DNA of 64,000 nucleotides from Sulfonitrofixus sp039714575 (GTDB lineage: Bacteria; Campylobacterota; Campylobacteria; Campylobacterales; Sulfurimonadaceae): positions 1 to 64,000 of the forward strand of contig JBDLJE010000001.1 in NCBI GenBank assembly GCA_039714575.1. Direction: 5' to 3'. The notes below the pieces were generated by a model. The model searched no databases. It saw nothing but the letters and a program-made list of their open reading frames with translations, and was not told where the DNA came from. Position numbers and translations under genes: made by a program. The stretch's first letter is position 1, and the number at the start of each line of letters is the position of its first letter. Below, one piece after another: positions 34,523-42,138 of the stretch.

Positions 34523-35409
34523 AAGGTATTATATTAGCAGGCGGAAGCGGAACACGGCTCTATCCGATTACGAAGGGGGTAAGTAAACAACTTGTCCCTA
34601 TCTATGACAAGCCGATGATCTACTATCCGCTCTCTGTTTTGATGCTGGCGGGTATCAAAGAGGTGCTGATCATATCGACTCCGCATGACCTTCCCCGTTT
34701 TGAAGAGCTTCTTGGCGATGGAAGCGACATAGGGATGAGCTTCAGCTATGTCGTTCAGCCCTCTCCGGACGGTCTTGCTCAAGCGTTTATACTCGGTGAA
34801 GAGTTTATCGGTGATGATGATGTCTGTCTTGTCCTTGGAGACAACATCTTCTACGGACACGGTCTGACGGAACTTCTTGCGGCTTCTGTCAAAAATGCAC
34901 AGGATGAGAAGAACGCTACGGTCTTTGGCTACTATGTGAAAGATCCTGAGCGCTATGGAGTTGCAGAGTTTGATGAAGATGGAAGAGTCACCTCTCTTGA
35001 AGAGAAGCCGAGTGAACCAAAAAGCAATTATGCCGTCGTCGGTCTCTACTTTTATCCTAACGATGTCGTGAAAAAAGCTAAAGGCGTTCAGCCTTCGGAG
35101 CGGGGTGAACTTGAGATCACTACCTTGAATCAAGACTACCTGAGTGAAGACAGGTTGAAAGTCGAGTTGATGGGGCGCGGTTATGCGTGGCTTGACACCG
35201 GTACGCATGAGTCACTTCTGGAGGCTTCAAACTTTATACAGACTATTGAGAACCGTCAAGGTCTTAAAGTGGCCTGTATCGAAGAGATAGCGCATGAGAT
35301 GGGCTATATAACCGAAGAAGACCTTCTGCAACTTGCTCAACCGCTCAAGAAAAACCAATACGGGCAGTACCTGATAAGAAGAGCCCATGAAGGGATTGTA
35401 AAACGATGA
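34519..35409 (+). CDS. rmlA: Glucose-1-phosphate thymidylyltransferase
   Basis: Makes dTDP-glucose, first step towards dTDP-rhamnose. 296 residues with LAGGSGTRLYPITKGVSKQLVPIYDKPMIYYPLSVLMLAGI, VQPSPDGLAQAF, LVLGDNIFYGHGL, EEKPSEPKSNYAVVGLYFYP and GRGYAWLDTGTHESLLEAS. Near the usual 290 residues. Overlaps rmlC by four bases. Confidence 0.97.
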   Translation: MKGIILAGGSGTRLYPITKGVSKQLVPIYDKPMIYYPLSVLMLAGIKEVLIISTPHDLPRFEELLGDGSDIGMSFSYVVQPSPDGLAQAFILGEEFIGDDDVCLVLGDNIFYGHGLTELLAASVKNAQDEKNATVFGYYVKDPERYGVAEFDEDGRVTSLEEKPSEPKSNYAVVGLYFYPNDVVKKAKGVQPSERGELEITTLNQDYLSEDRLKVELMGRGYAWLDTGTHESLLEASNFIQTIENRQGLKVACIEEIAHEMGYITEEDLLQLAQPLKKNQYGQYLIRRAHEGIVKR

Positions 35410-35981
35410 ATTTCATAAGAACAGAGATCTCGGACGTCGTCATATGCGAGCCGACAGTTCACGGCGATGAGAGAGGCTATTTTGTAGAAACATTCAGAGA
35501 AGACAAGCTTGAAGAGTTTTTAGGCTATAAAATCGGCTTCTGCCAGGACAATGAGTCTAAAAGCTCTCGCGGTGTCCTTCGCGGACTTCACTATCAACTC
35601 CCGCCGTTTGCCCAGACCAAACTCGTTCGTGTCATACAGGGCCGCGTACTAGATGTAGCCGTGGACATCAGAAAAGGCAGTCCGACTTTCGGCAAGCATG
35701 TTGCTGTAGAGTTGAGTTCAGAGAACAAGAGACAGCTGCTGGTACCTCGCGGGTTCGCACATGCGTTTGTCGTACTTGAAGACGATACGGTCTTTGCATA
35801 CAAAGTAGACAACTACTACTCTCCGGAGTGTGACAGAGGCATTTCCTTTAACGATGAAGCACTGGGGATCGACTGGCAAGTGCCGCATAGTGAGCTTAAC
35901 CTCTCTCTAAAGGACACTAAACAGCCTAAACTTAATGAGACCAATGATCTGTTTGAGTATGGTGTAGACTATTATGCTTAA
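35406..35981 (+). CDS. rmlC: dTDP-4-dehydrorhamnose 3,5-epimerase
   Basis: 191-residue cupin epimerase. GDERGYFVETFREDKL, QDNESKSSRGVLRGLHYQLPPFAQTKLVRVIQGRVLDVAVDIRKGSPTFG (with the catalytic His), LLVPRGFAHAFVVLEDDTVFAYKVDNYYSPECDRGI. Third enzyme of dTDP-L-rhamnose synthesis. Overlaps rmlD by eight bases. The second-step enzyme gene rmlB is not in this window. Confidence 0.97.
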   Translation: MNFIRTEISDVVICEPTVHGDERGYFVETFREDKLEEFLGYKIGFCQDNESKSSRGVLRGLHYQLPPFAQTKLVRVIQGRVLDVAVDIRKGSPTFGKHVAVELSSENKRQLLVPRGFAHAFVVLEDDTVFAYKVDNYYSPECDRGISFNDEALGIDWQVPHSELNLSLKDTKQPKLNETNDLFEYGVDYYA

Positions 35982-36843
35982 TGTCCTCGTAACAGGAAGC
36001 AATGGTCAGCTGGGCTCTGAAATAAAAGAGCTGTCATCACGGTACAAAGAGTACACTTTTACTTTCAGTGACAGAGAAACTCTGGACCTGAGCAGTGAAG
36101 ATGCGATCAATACCTATTTTGATGACAAGAGCTTTGATGTGATCATCAACTGTGCAGCATACACGGCGGTTGATAAAGCAGAGTCCGATAGAGAGCTTGC
36201 CTTTTCGATAAACCACAGATCGGTCGAGACTCTGGGAGAGATCGCTAAAGCCAAAAACATGACCTTGATCCATGTCTCGACCGATTATGTCTTTGACGGC
36301 CGAAACTGCAAACCTTATGTTGAGAGTGATCCTACCGACCCGCAGAGTGTTTACGGTGCAAGTAAACTGGCAGGTGAAGAAGCGCTGCTCTCCATCAACC
36401 CGAAACGTACGATCATCATCAGAACGTCATGGGTCTATTCGGCATTTGGCAATAACTTTGTCAAGACCATGCTTAGACTCGGAGGTGAACGAGATGAGCT
36501 CGGTGTCATCTTCGACCAGGTGGGGACCCCTACCTATGCGAAAGATCTTGCTGATACCATCTTGGAGATCATTCCTAAAATAGACAACGATGCCGTAGAG
36601 ACCTATCACTACAGTAATGAAGGTGCCTGCTCGTGGTATGACTTCAGCAAAGCCATATTCGAACTAAGTCAGATAGAGTGCCGTGTCAACCCGATAGAGA
36701 CTAAAGAGTACCCGACGCCGGCAACACGACCGCATTACAGTCTGCTCAACAAGGCTAAGATCAAAAAAGCGTATGAGATCAGCATTCCCTACTGGAAAGA
36801 CAGTTTAAAAACATGTCTAAAGACCTTAGAAGAAGGAAGTTAA
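35974..36843 (+). CDS. rmlD: dTDP-4-dehydrorhamnose reductase
   Basis: 289-residue short-chain dehydrogenase: VLVTGSNGQLGSEI, INCAAYTAVDKAESD, HVSTDYVFDG, the YGASKLAGE catalytic Tyr/Lys, IIRTSWVYSAFGNNFVKTML. Final step to dTDP-L-rhamnose for O-antigen or other glycans. Last clear gene of the cysD operon. A GTG with a ribosome-binding-like GGAAG just upstream (36846) is followed by a stop after six codons. Confidence 0.96.
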   Translation: MLNVLVTGSNGQLGSEIKELSSRYKEYTFTFSDRETLDLSSEDAINTYFDDKSFDVIINCAAYTAVDKAESDRELAFSINHRSVETLGEIAKAKNMTLIHVSTDYVFDGRNCKPYVESDPTDPQSVYGASKLAGEEALLSINPKRTIIIRTSWVYSAFGNNFVKTMLRLGGERDELGVIFDQVGTPTYAKDLADTILEIIPKIDNDAVETYHYSNEGACSWYDFSKAIFELSQIECRVNPIETKEYPTPATRPHYSLLNKAKIKKAYEISIPYWKDSLKTCLKTLEEGS

Positions 36844-36874
36844 CAGTGAAAGCAGTCGAAGAATAGATGTGTTA

Positions 36875-36897
36875 ATGATCGGGGGAGACCCGATCAT
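36875..36897. terminator. Inverted repeat between convergent rmlD and the DUF3373 gene
   Basis: ATGATCGGG and CCCGATCAT, 9-bp perfect arms around GGAGA. It lies 31 bases after rmlD and nine bases after the convergent gene's stop. Neither side has a good T-run, so termination is inferred from position and stem only. Confidence 0.5.
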
Positions 36898-36906
36898 GTT
36901 AGAGAG

Positions 36907-38481
36907 TTAGTAGCGGTAACGCAGGTAAGCACGGATATCTTGAGCTTTGTCAACATAAAATGCGCCGTAACCTGTAGGCAAGTCAGTCAGTAATGTTGAG
37001 TCACCTGTGGTGCTTCCGAAGAAACCATTACTACCAGCATATTTATAATCGATGTAGGTATAACGGATTTGCAAACTAAACATATCATCAATAAGCGGCT
37101 CAGTGAAATACGCTTCATAAGCATCACCGCGAGCGGCAAGTTTTGAACCGATCAGAGTGTCTTCACCGTATGTCATTGCACGCCAGTATTTTGTACCTTT
37201 GTTGTACTCAAGACCCCAACGCCCCTCTTCAGAGATAAGTGAAGGAAATTGCATACCAACCCATCCTGACCAACCACGAGCAGATTCGGTTGCACCAAGC
37301 ATACCTCCACCAGTATCATTTGGATCAGTAATACTTACAGCACCACTGACAAAGATGGTCGTATCATCGAGGAAGTCACTCCACTCGTCACCGATACCGC
37401 TAACAACAATATTACCGGTAAACGACTGCAGCCCGCCTACTGTTTTCATACCTTGAGACGGGTCCATCGGATTAACAGCATCAATAAGGTTGTTAGCATA
37501 GTAGTACTGTGTACCGATACTGTATTGCCCGTCATCATAAGGAACAAAGATAAAACCGACAAGGTCAATGTTTTCGTTAGCCGGCTCAACAGTAGCGTAT
37601 GGTGCAGTGTTAAAGCGAGGTGCTGCATTTGTCATGCCCCGTCCGCCACAAAGCTTAGCATACATACCAATGTCTTCCCAAAGAGTAAACTTCGCACTGG
37701 CACCGTCGAACTCAACATTGATAGCATGTCCCATAGGTGACGCGGCTGTATCGTCATCACGCATATTGACCAGGTGGCCGTTTGTCGAAGGACGGCGACC
37801 GACACTGAAAGTCCAAGGGATCTCTGTACCTAGGAAGGTGTCATTTCTATAAAAGAAGTAAGCCGAACGTACACGGATGGTATCATCGTAAGCGTTTTCG
37901 TTTGTGATCCAATCAAATGTCTCATATGCGGCACCTTCCGCTCCAGAACGTTGACCATACGTTTTATTGTAAGCTAGCTGCCCTGTAAAACTCAGGTTGC
38001 TGGTTGCGGCCCAGTTCATGTTTAACCAAAGGCGGTTTGTGAAAATAGCGCTGTTCTCTTGCTTAGAACCGTCAGCCATAGTGTATTGAAGGTTGTCAAC
38101 AGCCGTACGGAAATCAACACCGAACTTAAGGTGGTTACCGCTTGTACGTTTGTTAAGTTCAGTCAGCTGCTCTTCTGTCTCCTCTTCAAAGCTCTCCTCA
38201 TCATCTTCGTCTTCTTCGTCATCCTCGCCCTCTTCGTCATCAGACTCTTCTGCTTCTTCTGCCTCTTCTTCGGCATCTTCAGCTTCATCGTCTTCAGGGG
38301 CTTCATCATCAGCCTCTACAGCTACAGTTTTAGCTGCTTTGACTTCAGCAAGTTCTGCTTGAAGTGCTTTCATCTCTGTTTCCATCTCTGTCATACGGTC
38401 AAACATTGATGCCGCTTGTACATTTGCTCCGGTTAGAAGTGCTGCGGCTGCAAGTGATACTAGTAATGGTTTTTTGATCAT
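36907..38481 (-). CDS. DUF3373-type outer-membrane protein with acidic linker
   Basis: 524 residues. Signal peptide about 1-24 (KKPLLVSLAAAALLTGANVQAA). A short coiled coil (residues 26-50) is followed by a run of almost only Asp and Glu with some Ala (57-105). From about 110 onward alternating strands form a predicted beta-barrel (HLKFGVDFRTAVDNL..., SVGRRPSTNGH), ending in AYLRYRY with a terminal aromatic residue. The barrel matches DUF3373 porin-like proteins typical of Campylobacterota; natural substrate unknown. A -10-like TATATT lies upstream on this strand. Single-gene unit. Confidence 0.78.
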   Translation of the reverse strand: MIKKPLLVSLAAAALLTGANVQAASMFDRMTEMETEMKALQAELAEVKAAKTVAVEADDEAPEDDEAEDAEEEAEEAEESDDEEGEDDEEDEDDEESFEEETEEQLTELNKRTSGNHLKFGVDFRTAVDNLQYTMADGSKQENSAIFTNRLWLNMNWAATSNLSFTGQLAYNKTYGQRSGAEGAAYETFDWITNENAYDDTIRVRSAYFFYRNDTFLGTEIPWTFSVGRRPSTNGHLVNMRDDDTAASPMGHAINVEFDGASAKFTLWEDIGMYAKLCGGRGMTNAAPRFNTAPYATVEPANENIDLVGFIFVPYDDGQYSIGTQYYYANNLIDAVNPMDPSQGMKTVGGLQSFTGNIVVSGIGDEWSDFLDDTTIFVSGAVSITDPNDTGGGMLGATESARGWSGWVGMQFPSLISEEGRWGLEYNKGTKYWRAMTYGEDTLIGSKLAARGDAYEAYFTEPLIDDMFSLQIRYTYIDYKYAGSNGFFGSTTGDSTLLTDLPTGYGAFYVDKAQDIRAYLRYRY

Positions 38482-38677
38482 TGTTAGTTCTCCATCTTAA
38501 TAGGCGGTATATGCCTGAATTATCGGACAAGATTAGCAAAAGTAATATAAAAGTATTTTGAATTATCCATAAAACGCTCATTTACCGTTCATTTGTTTTT
38601 AAAATGGCGATTAATGGACAGTTTTTAGGAATATTAGCAACAGAAAGACTGTAAAGCCATAGTATATTTGCAGGATG

Positions 38678-38708
38678 ATCCAAGCCGGAGTTGCACTACA
38701 GCTTGGAT
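38678..38708 (+). other. Inverted repeat upstream of the rpsB promoter
   Basis: ATCCAAGC (38678-38685) and GCTTGGAT (38701-38708), perfect 8-bp arms with a 15-base loop, ending 15 bases before the rpsB -10 box. It could be an operator or a weak terminator. It lies in the 403-base gap between the divergent DUF3373 gene and rpsB, which otherwise holds the two promoters and the rpsB leader. Confidence 0.4.
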
Positions 38709-38723
38709 TTAAAAGACTTTTGG

Positions 38724-38884
38724 TATAATTCGCGCGATTTCTCTCCACTGCGGGTTGAAAACAAAACAAGTATCAGGCCTAAAAACTAGTGTGACACTCT
38801 CTGAAATAATAGAGACTGGAGCTGGCGATACTGAAGCAAACTAGTAAAAATCTAGCGTTATTACACGCTATCAAGGAGCCTTAA
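38724..38884 (+). promoter_or_regulatory. Promoter and long structured leader of rpsB-tsf
   Basis: TATAAT at 38724-38729 implies a leader of about 150 nt. Within it, ACTAGT occurs twice (near 38786 and 38841) and can close a stem around CTCT...AGAG arms. TAGCG/CGCTA with an 8-base loop (near 38853-38870) sits immediately before the AGGAG ribosome-binding site. Such leaders often carry ribosomal-protein autoregulation; S2 feedback is inferred only from position. Confidence 0.45.
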
Positions 38885-39661
38885 ATGGTAACTATGAAAG
38901 ACCTATTGGAATGTGGTGTACACTTCGGACACCAGACTCGTCGCTGGAACCCGAAAATGAAAAAATATATCTTCGGTGTTCGTAAAAATATCTATATTAT
39001 CGATCTTCAGAAGACGCTACGTTACTTCCGTAACACATACCAGATCGTTGTTGATGCTGCTGCTGAAGGACAGACTGTTCTTTTCGTCGGTACAAAAAAA
39101 CAAGCTCGTAACTCTGTAAAAGAGGCAGCTATCAAATGTGGTATGCCATACGTTGACAACCGTTGGTTAGGTGGTATGCTTACTAACTTCCCGACAATTC
39201 AGAAGTCTATTCGTAAACTTGATGTTATCGAGCAGATGAAAGAGAATGGTCAGATGGAACTTCTTACCAAGAAAGAGCAACTGATGATGGAGCGTCAAGC
39301 GACTAAACTTGAGGCATACCTTGGTGGTATCCGTAACATGAAAGAGCTTCCGGATATGCTTTTTGTTGTTGATGCTGTTAAAGAACACATCGCTGTTAAC
39401 GAAGCACGTTGTCTTAACATCCCGGTTGTTGCTCCACTGGACACTAACTGTGATCCGGACCTTATCACTTACCCGATCCCTGGTAATGATGATGCTATCC
39501 GTTCTATTCAACTTTTCTGTCGTGAGATGGCTGCTGCTATCAACGAAGGTAAAGCACTTAACGCTGATAACGCTGCAAGTGAAGAAGAGATGCCGGCAGA
39601 AGAAGTAGAAGCGACTGAAGCACCAGCTGCAGAAGAAGCTACTGAAACTAAAGAGGCGTAA
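38885..39661 (+). CDS. rpsB: Ribosomal protein uS2
   Basis: 258-residue small-subunit protein. MVTMKDLLECGVHFGHQTRRWNPKMKKYIFGVRKNIYIIDLQKT, VDNRWLGGMLTNFPTIQKSI, and PDMLFVVDAVKEHIAVNEA...VVAPLDTNCDPDLITYPIPGNDDAIRSIQLF are all standard. The last ~30 residues form a Glu/Ala/Thr-rich acidic tail found in some members only. AGGAG precedes the ATG. The usual rpsB-tsf pair, three bases apart. Confidence 0.98.
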   Translation: MVTMKDLLECGVHFGHQTRRWNPKMKKYIFGVRKNIYIIDLQKTLRYFRNTYQIVVDAAAEGQTVLFVGTKKQARNSVKEAAIKCGMPYVDNRWLGGMLTNFPTIQKSIRKLDVIEQMKENGQMELLTKKEQLMMERQATKLEAYLGGIRNMKELPDMLFVVDAVKEHIAVNEARCLNIPVVAPLDTNCDPDLITYPIPGNDDAIRSIQLFCREMAAAINEGKALNADNAASEEEMPAEEVEATEAPAAEEATETKEA

Positions 39662-39663
39662 TC

Positions 39664-40728
39664 ATGGCAGTTACAGCAGCACAGGTAAAAGAACTACGTC
39701 AGGCAACTGATGCACCTATGATGGATTGTAAAAAAGCGCTGACTGAGAACGATGGCGACATGGAAAAAGCGACAGAGTGGCTTAAAGAACGTGGTGTTGC
39801 CAAGTCTGCTAAAAAAGCAGATCGTGTAGCAGCAGAAGGTTCTATCGGTTTTAAAGTCGCTGCAGACTTTAAGACTGCTTCACTTGTTGAAGTAAACTCT
39901 GAGACTGACTTCGTAGCTCAAAATGACGGCTTTAAAGATCTTGTCTCTAAAACTGTTACACAAGTTTTCAACACGCAATGTGATGATGCAGTAGCACTTC
40001 GTGAGACTGAACTTGACGGTGCGGCATTTTCTGCATATTTCGATCAGGCAGTAGCCAAGATCGGTGAGAAAATCGAGTATCGTCGTCTTACGACATTGAC
40101 TGCTGACGCTAACTCTGTAGTAAACGGTTACGTTCACTCTAACACCAGAATCGGTGTTATCGTTGCTATCGAGTGTGACTCTGCTAAGACTGCTGAAGCG
40201 TTAGCTCCGGTTGCTAAGCAAGTTGCAATGCACGCATCTGCGATGAAGCCTACAACACTATCTTCTAAAGATTTTGATGCAGATTTTGTAGCGGCTGAGA
40301 CGAAAGGACGTATCGAAGCGATCAAGACTGAGAACGAAGAGCGCGCTCGTCTTAAAAAGCCTCTTATCAATGTTCCTGATTATATCTCTATGAGCCAGTT
40401 GACTGACGATGTTCTTGCGCAAGCAGAAGAGAAGATCAAAGCAACACTTAAAGAGCAGGGCAAACCTGAGAAGATCTGGGACAAGATCGTTCCTGGTCAA
40501 CTAGCCCGTTACATCGCTGACAACACAACGCTTGACAAAGAGTTGGCACTTCTGGATCAGAACTATGTTCTTGATGATAAGATGACTGTTGCTGAAGCTG
40601 TTGCAGCTGCCGGTAAAGCGGCTGGCGGTACAGCTTCGATCTCTGCATTCGTTCGCCTTGAAGTAGGTGAAGGTCTTGAGAAAAAAGTTGATGACTTTGC
40701 TGCTGAAGTTGCAGCACAAATGGGTTAA
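39664..40728 (+). CDS. tsf: Elongation factor Ts
   Basis: 354-residue nucleotide-exchange factor for EF-Tu. N-terminal UBA-like domain with VKELRQATDAPMMDCKKALTENDGDMEKATEWLKERGV, then TSLVEVNSETDFVAQND (contact region with EF-Tu). It is longer than the ~280-residue E. coli protein owing to an extended core, a size seen in other Campylobacterota. Followed by a terminator. Confidence 0.97.
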   Translation: MAVTAAQVKELRQATDAPMMDCKKALTENDGDMEKATEWLKERGVAKSAKKADRVAAEGSIGFKVAADFKTASLVEVNSETDFVAQNDGFKDLVSKTVTQVFNTQCDDAVALRETELDGAAFSAYFDQAVAKIGEKIEYRRLTTLTADANSVVNGYVHSNTRIGVIVAIECDSAKTAEALAPVAKQVAMHASAMKPTTLSSKDFDADFVAAETKGRIEAIKTENEERARLKKPLINVPDYISMSQLTDDVLAQAEEKIKATLKEQGKPEKIWDKIVPGQLARYIADNTTLDKELALLDQNYVLDDKMTVAEAVAAAGKAAGGTASISAFVRLEVGEGLEKKVDDFAAEVAAQMG

Positions 40729-40745
40729 TCACCCCTCTTTTTTTC

Positions 40746-40769
40746 TGTTAAGAGCTTCGGCTCTTAACA
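40746..40769 (+). terminator. Terminator after rpsB-tsf
   Basis: TGTTAAGAGC - TTCG - GCTCTTAACA, a perfect 10-bp stem with a stable TTCG loop, 17 bases after tsf. A T-rich run lies before it and CCCCTTTAATA after it, so U-tract support is weak on the plus strand. Confidence 0.65.
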
Positions 40770-40806
40770 CCCCTTTAATAAACTCTATAATTTAAACCTA
40801 TCTGAT

Positions 40807-40812
40807 TATAAT
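40807..40812 (+). promoter_or_regulatory. -10 box directly before the lolD-like gene
   Basis: TATAAT ends six bases before the ATG at 40819; no Shine-Dalgarno sequence is visible. Same arrangement as queD and the rlmB-like gene. Confidence 0.5.
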
Positions 40813-40818
40813 TACCCT

Positions 40819-41463
40819 ATGAAAATACTAGAAGCAACAGCACTTTCCCATAAGTTTGAATATCCGCTTTTCAGTGATATCGATCTGGCGATAGAACCGG
40901 GTGAAACGGTGGCGATCATCGGTGAAAGCGGCAGCGGAAAGTCAACACTTTTGCATACTCTCTCAACACTGCTGGAGCCAAACGATGGTCAAGTGAAACT
41001 GCTTGACAAAGATATCTACGGACTTAAAAAGCGTGAACTTGTAGCGATGCGTCGTGATGAATTAGGTCTGATCTTTCAGTCGCACTACCTTTTTAAAGGT
41101 TTTAGTGCATATGAAAACCTGGAAGTCGCTTCGCTTTTGGCATCAGAACCGGTCGACACAGACCTTATAGAACGTCTGGGCTTGAGCGATGTCATCAACA
41201 TGAAAGTAACGCAACTCTCAGGCGGGCAGCAGCAACGTATCTCTATTGCAAGGGTCTTGACCAAAAAACCGCGTATTATCTTTGCAGACGAGCCGACCGG
41301 TAACCTTGACAACAGTACCTCTTTAGAGGTGATGAAGATCTTTGAAGAGTATGTTGAAGAACACCGTGCTGCACTTGTTTTAGTAACACATAATGAAGAG
41401 TTTGCAAATCGCTGCAACAAGGTCTACCGCTTACAAAACAGAGTATTGGAACAGGTGAAATAG
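40819..41463 (+). CDS. lolD: ABC transporter ATP-binding protein, LolD type
   Basis: 214 residues: Walker A GESGSGKST, Q-loop LGLIFQSHYLFKGFSAYENLEVA, signature LSGGQQQR, Walker B IIFADEPTGNLD, H-loop LVLVTHNEE. The size, FADEPTGNLD and QSHYLFKGFSAYEN patterns match the MacB/LolD group, which power lipoprotein release from the inner membrane. No LolC/E permease is adjacent, so the partner is encoded elsewhere; an FtsE-like or other MacB-group role is an alternative. Confidence 0.78.
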   Translation: MKILEATALSHKFEYPLFSDIDLAIEPGETVAIIGESGSGKSTLLHTLSTLLEPNDGQVKLLDKDIYGLKKRELVAMRRDELGLIFQSHYLFKGFSAYENLEVASLLASEPVDTDLIERLGLSDVINMKVTQLSGGQQQRISIARVLTKKPRIIFADEPTGNLDNSTSLEVMKIFEEYVEEHRAALVLVTHNEEFANRCNKVYRLQNRVLEQVK

Positions 41464-41511
41464 CTCTGGAATCTGCCGGTTTTCAGCTTGAGTGAGCGAA
41501 CTTGTACGCAC

Positions 41512-42009
41512 CTATTGATGATAATCTTCAAACCGCTCTGTAAAACGTTTTTTGATCTCTTGTGCAAAATCGATCTCCTCTCTGTTGGTCGTACAGATCA
41601 CCTCTCCTATACTCCTTTTTACTACGGCTTCACTGAATGCAAGAGTGGAAAAACAGACATCGCTTTCATCTATAAGCAGAAGATTAAGTGCAAACTTTTC
41701 ACTCAAGTCCCTGGAAGCAGGGAGATGGACACGGGTGTTTTTATATTTTGCAAAATAGGCGGCACTTTTGTGGTGAGTAGTGATGAGATGAAAACGGGCA
41801 CCTCTTTTTATCGCTTTTTCAATACTTTTTGCCAAAGAGGGGTTCTCAAGTTCGCCGGTGACAATGGTAATGTGTTCTGCACGATCGATCTTCTTTTTAA
41901 GTGTATACATAAGGTCGCTTTTATGCTCGGGCAGAAGATAGTGTTCATTGGCGTATAGCGCTGCACAAAGATGTAGGCTGCCTACTATAATGAAGAGAAG
42001 TTGCTGCAT
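41512..42009 (-). CDS. Exported phospholipase-D-fold protein, catalytic motif degenerate
   Basis: 165 residues with a signal peptide (QQLLFIIVGSLHLCAALYA). The body (MYTLKKKIDRAEHITIVTGELENPSLAKSIEKAIKRGARFHLITT) is like one half of a PLD domain. The HxK(x4)D position reads ALNLLLID, so the catalytic His and Lys are missing while the Asp and following strand remain. A single PLD half would need to dimerise for activity; here it is probably not an active phosphodiesterase. Convergent with lolD. Confidence 0.6.
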   Translation of the reverse strand: MQQLLFIIVGSLHLCAALYANEHYLLPEHKSDLMYTLKKKIDRAEHITIVTGELENPSLAKSIEKAIKRGARFHLITTHHKSAAYFAKYKNTRVHLPASRDLSEKFALNLLLIDESDVCFSTLAFSEAVVKRSIGEVICTTNREEIDFAQEIKKRFTERFEDYHQ

Positions 42010-42138
42010 GTTGTCATCTTTTTAATGCAGAAACCTCCTAAGTCCTAAGATGGAGAAGAGTAGATCTCAGAGCTCTACTGCATGGTTGTCAGTTATCTTT
42101 TGTTACAATGATACCATTAAATGCAAAGGTTTTTTTTA

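Noticed and set aside
36846..36866. GTG plus five codons after rmlD as the stump of a lost gene
   Set aside because: A good start context exists but six codons are too few to compare with anything.
38059..38409. Open frames opposite the Asp/Glu tract (Ser-rich and Phe-rich products)
   Set aside because: Low-complexity shadows of GAA/GAT/GAG codons; no ribosome-binding site or recognisable domain.
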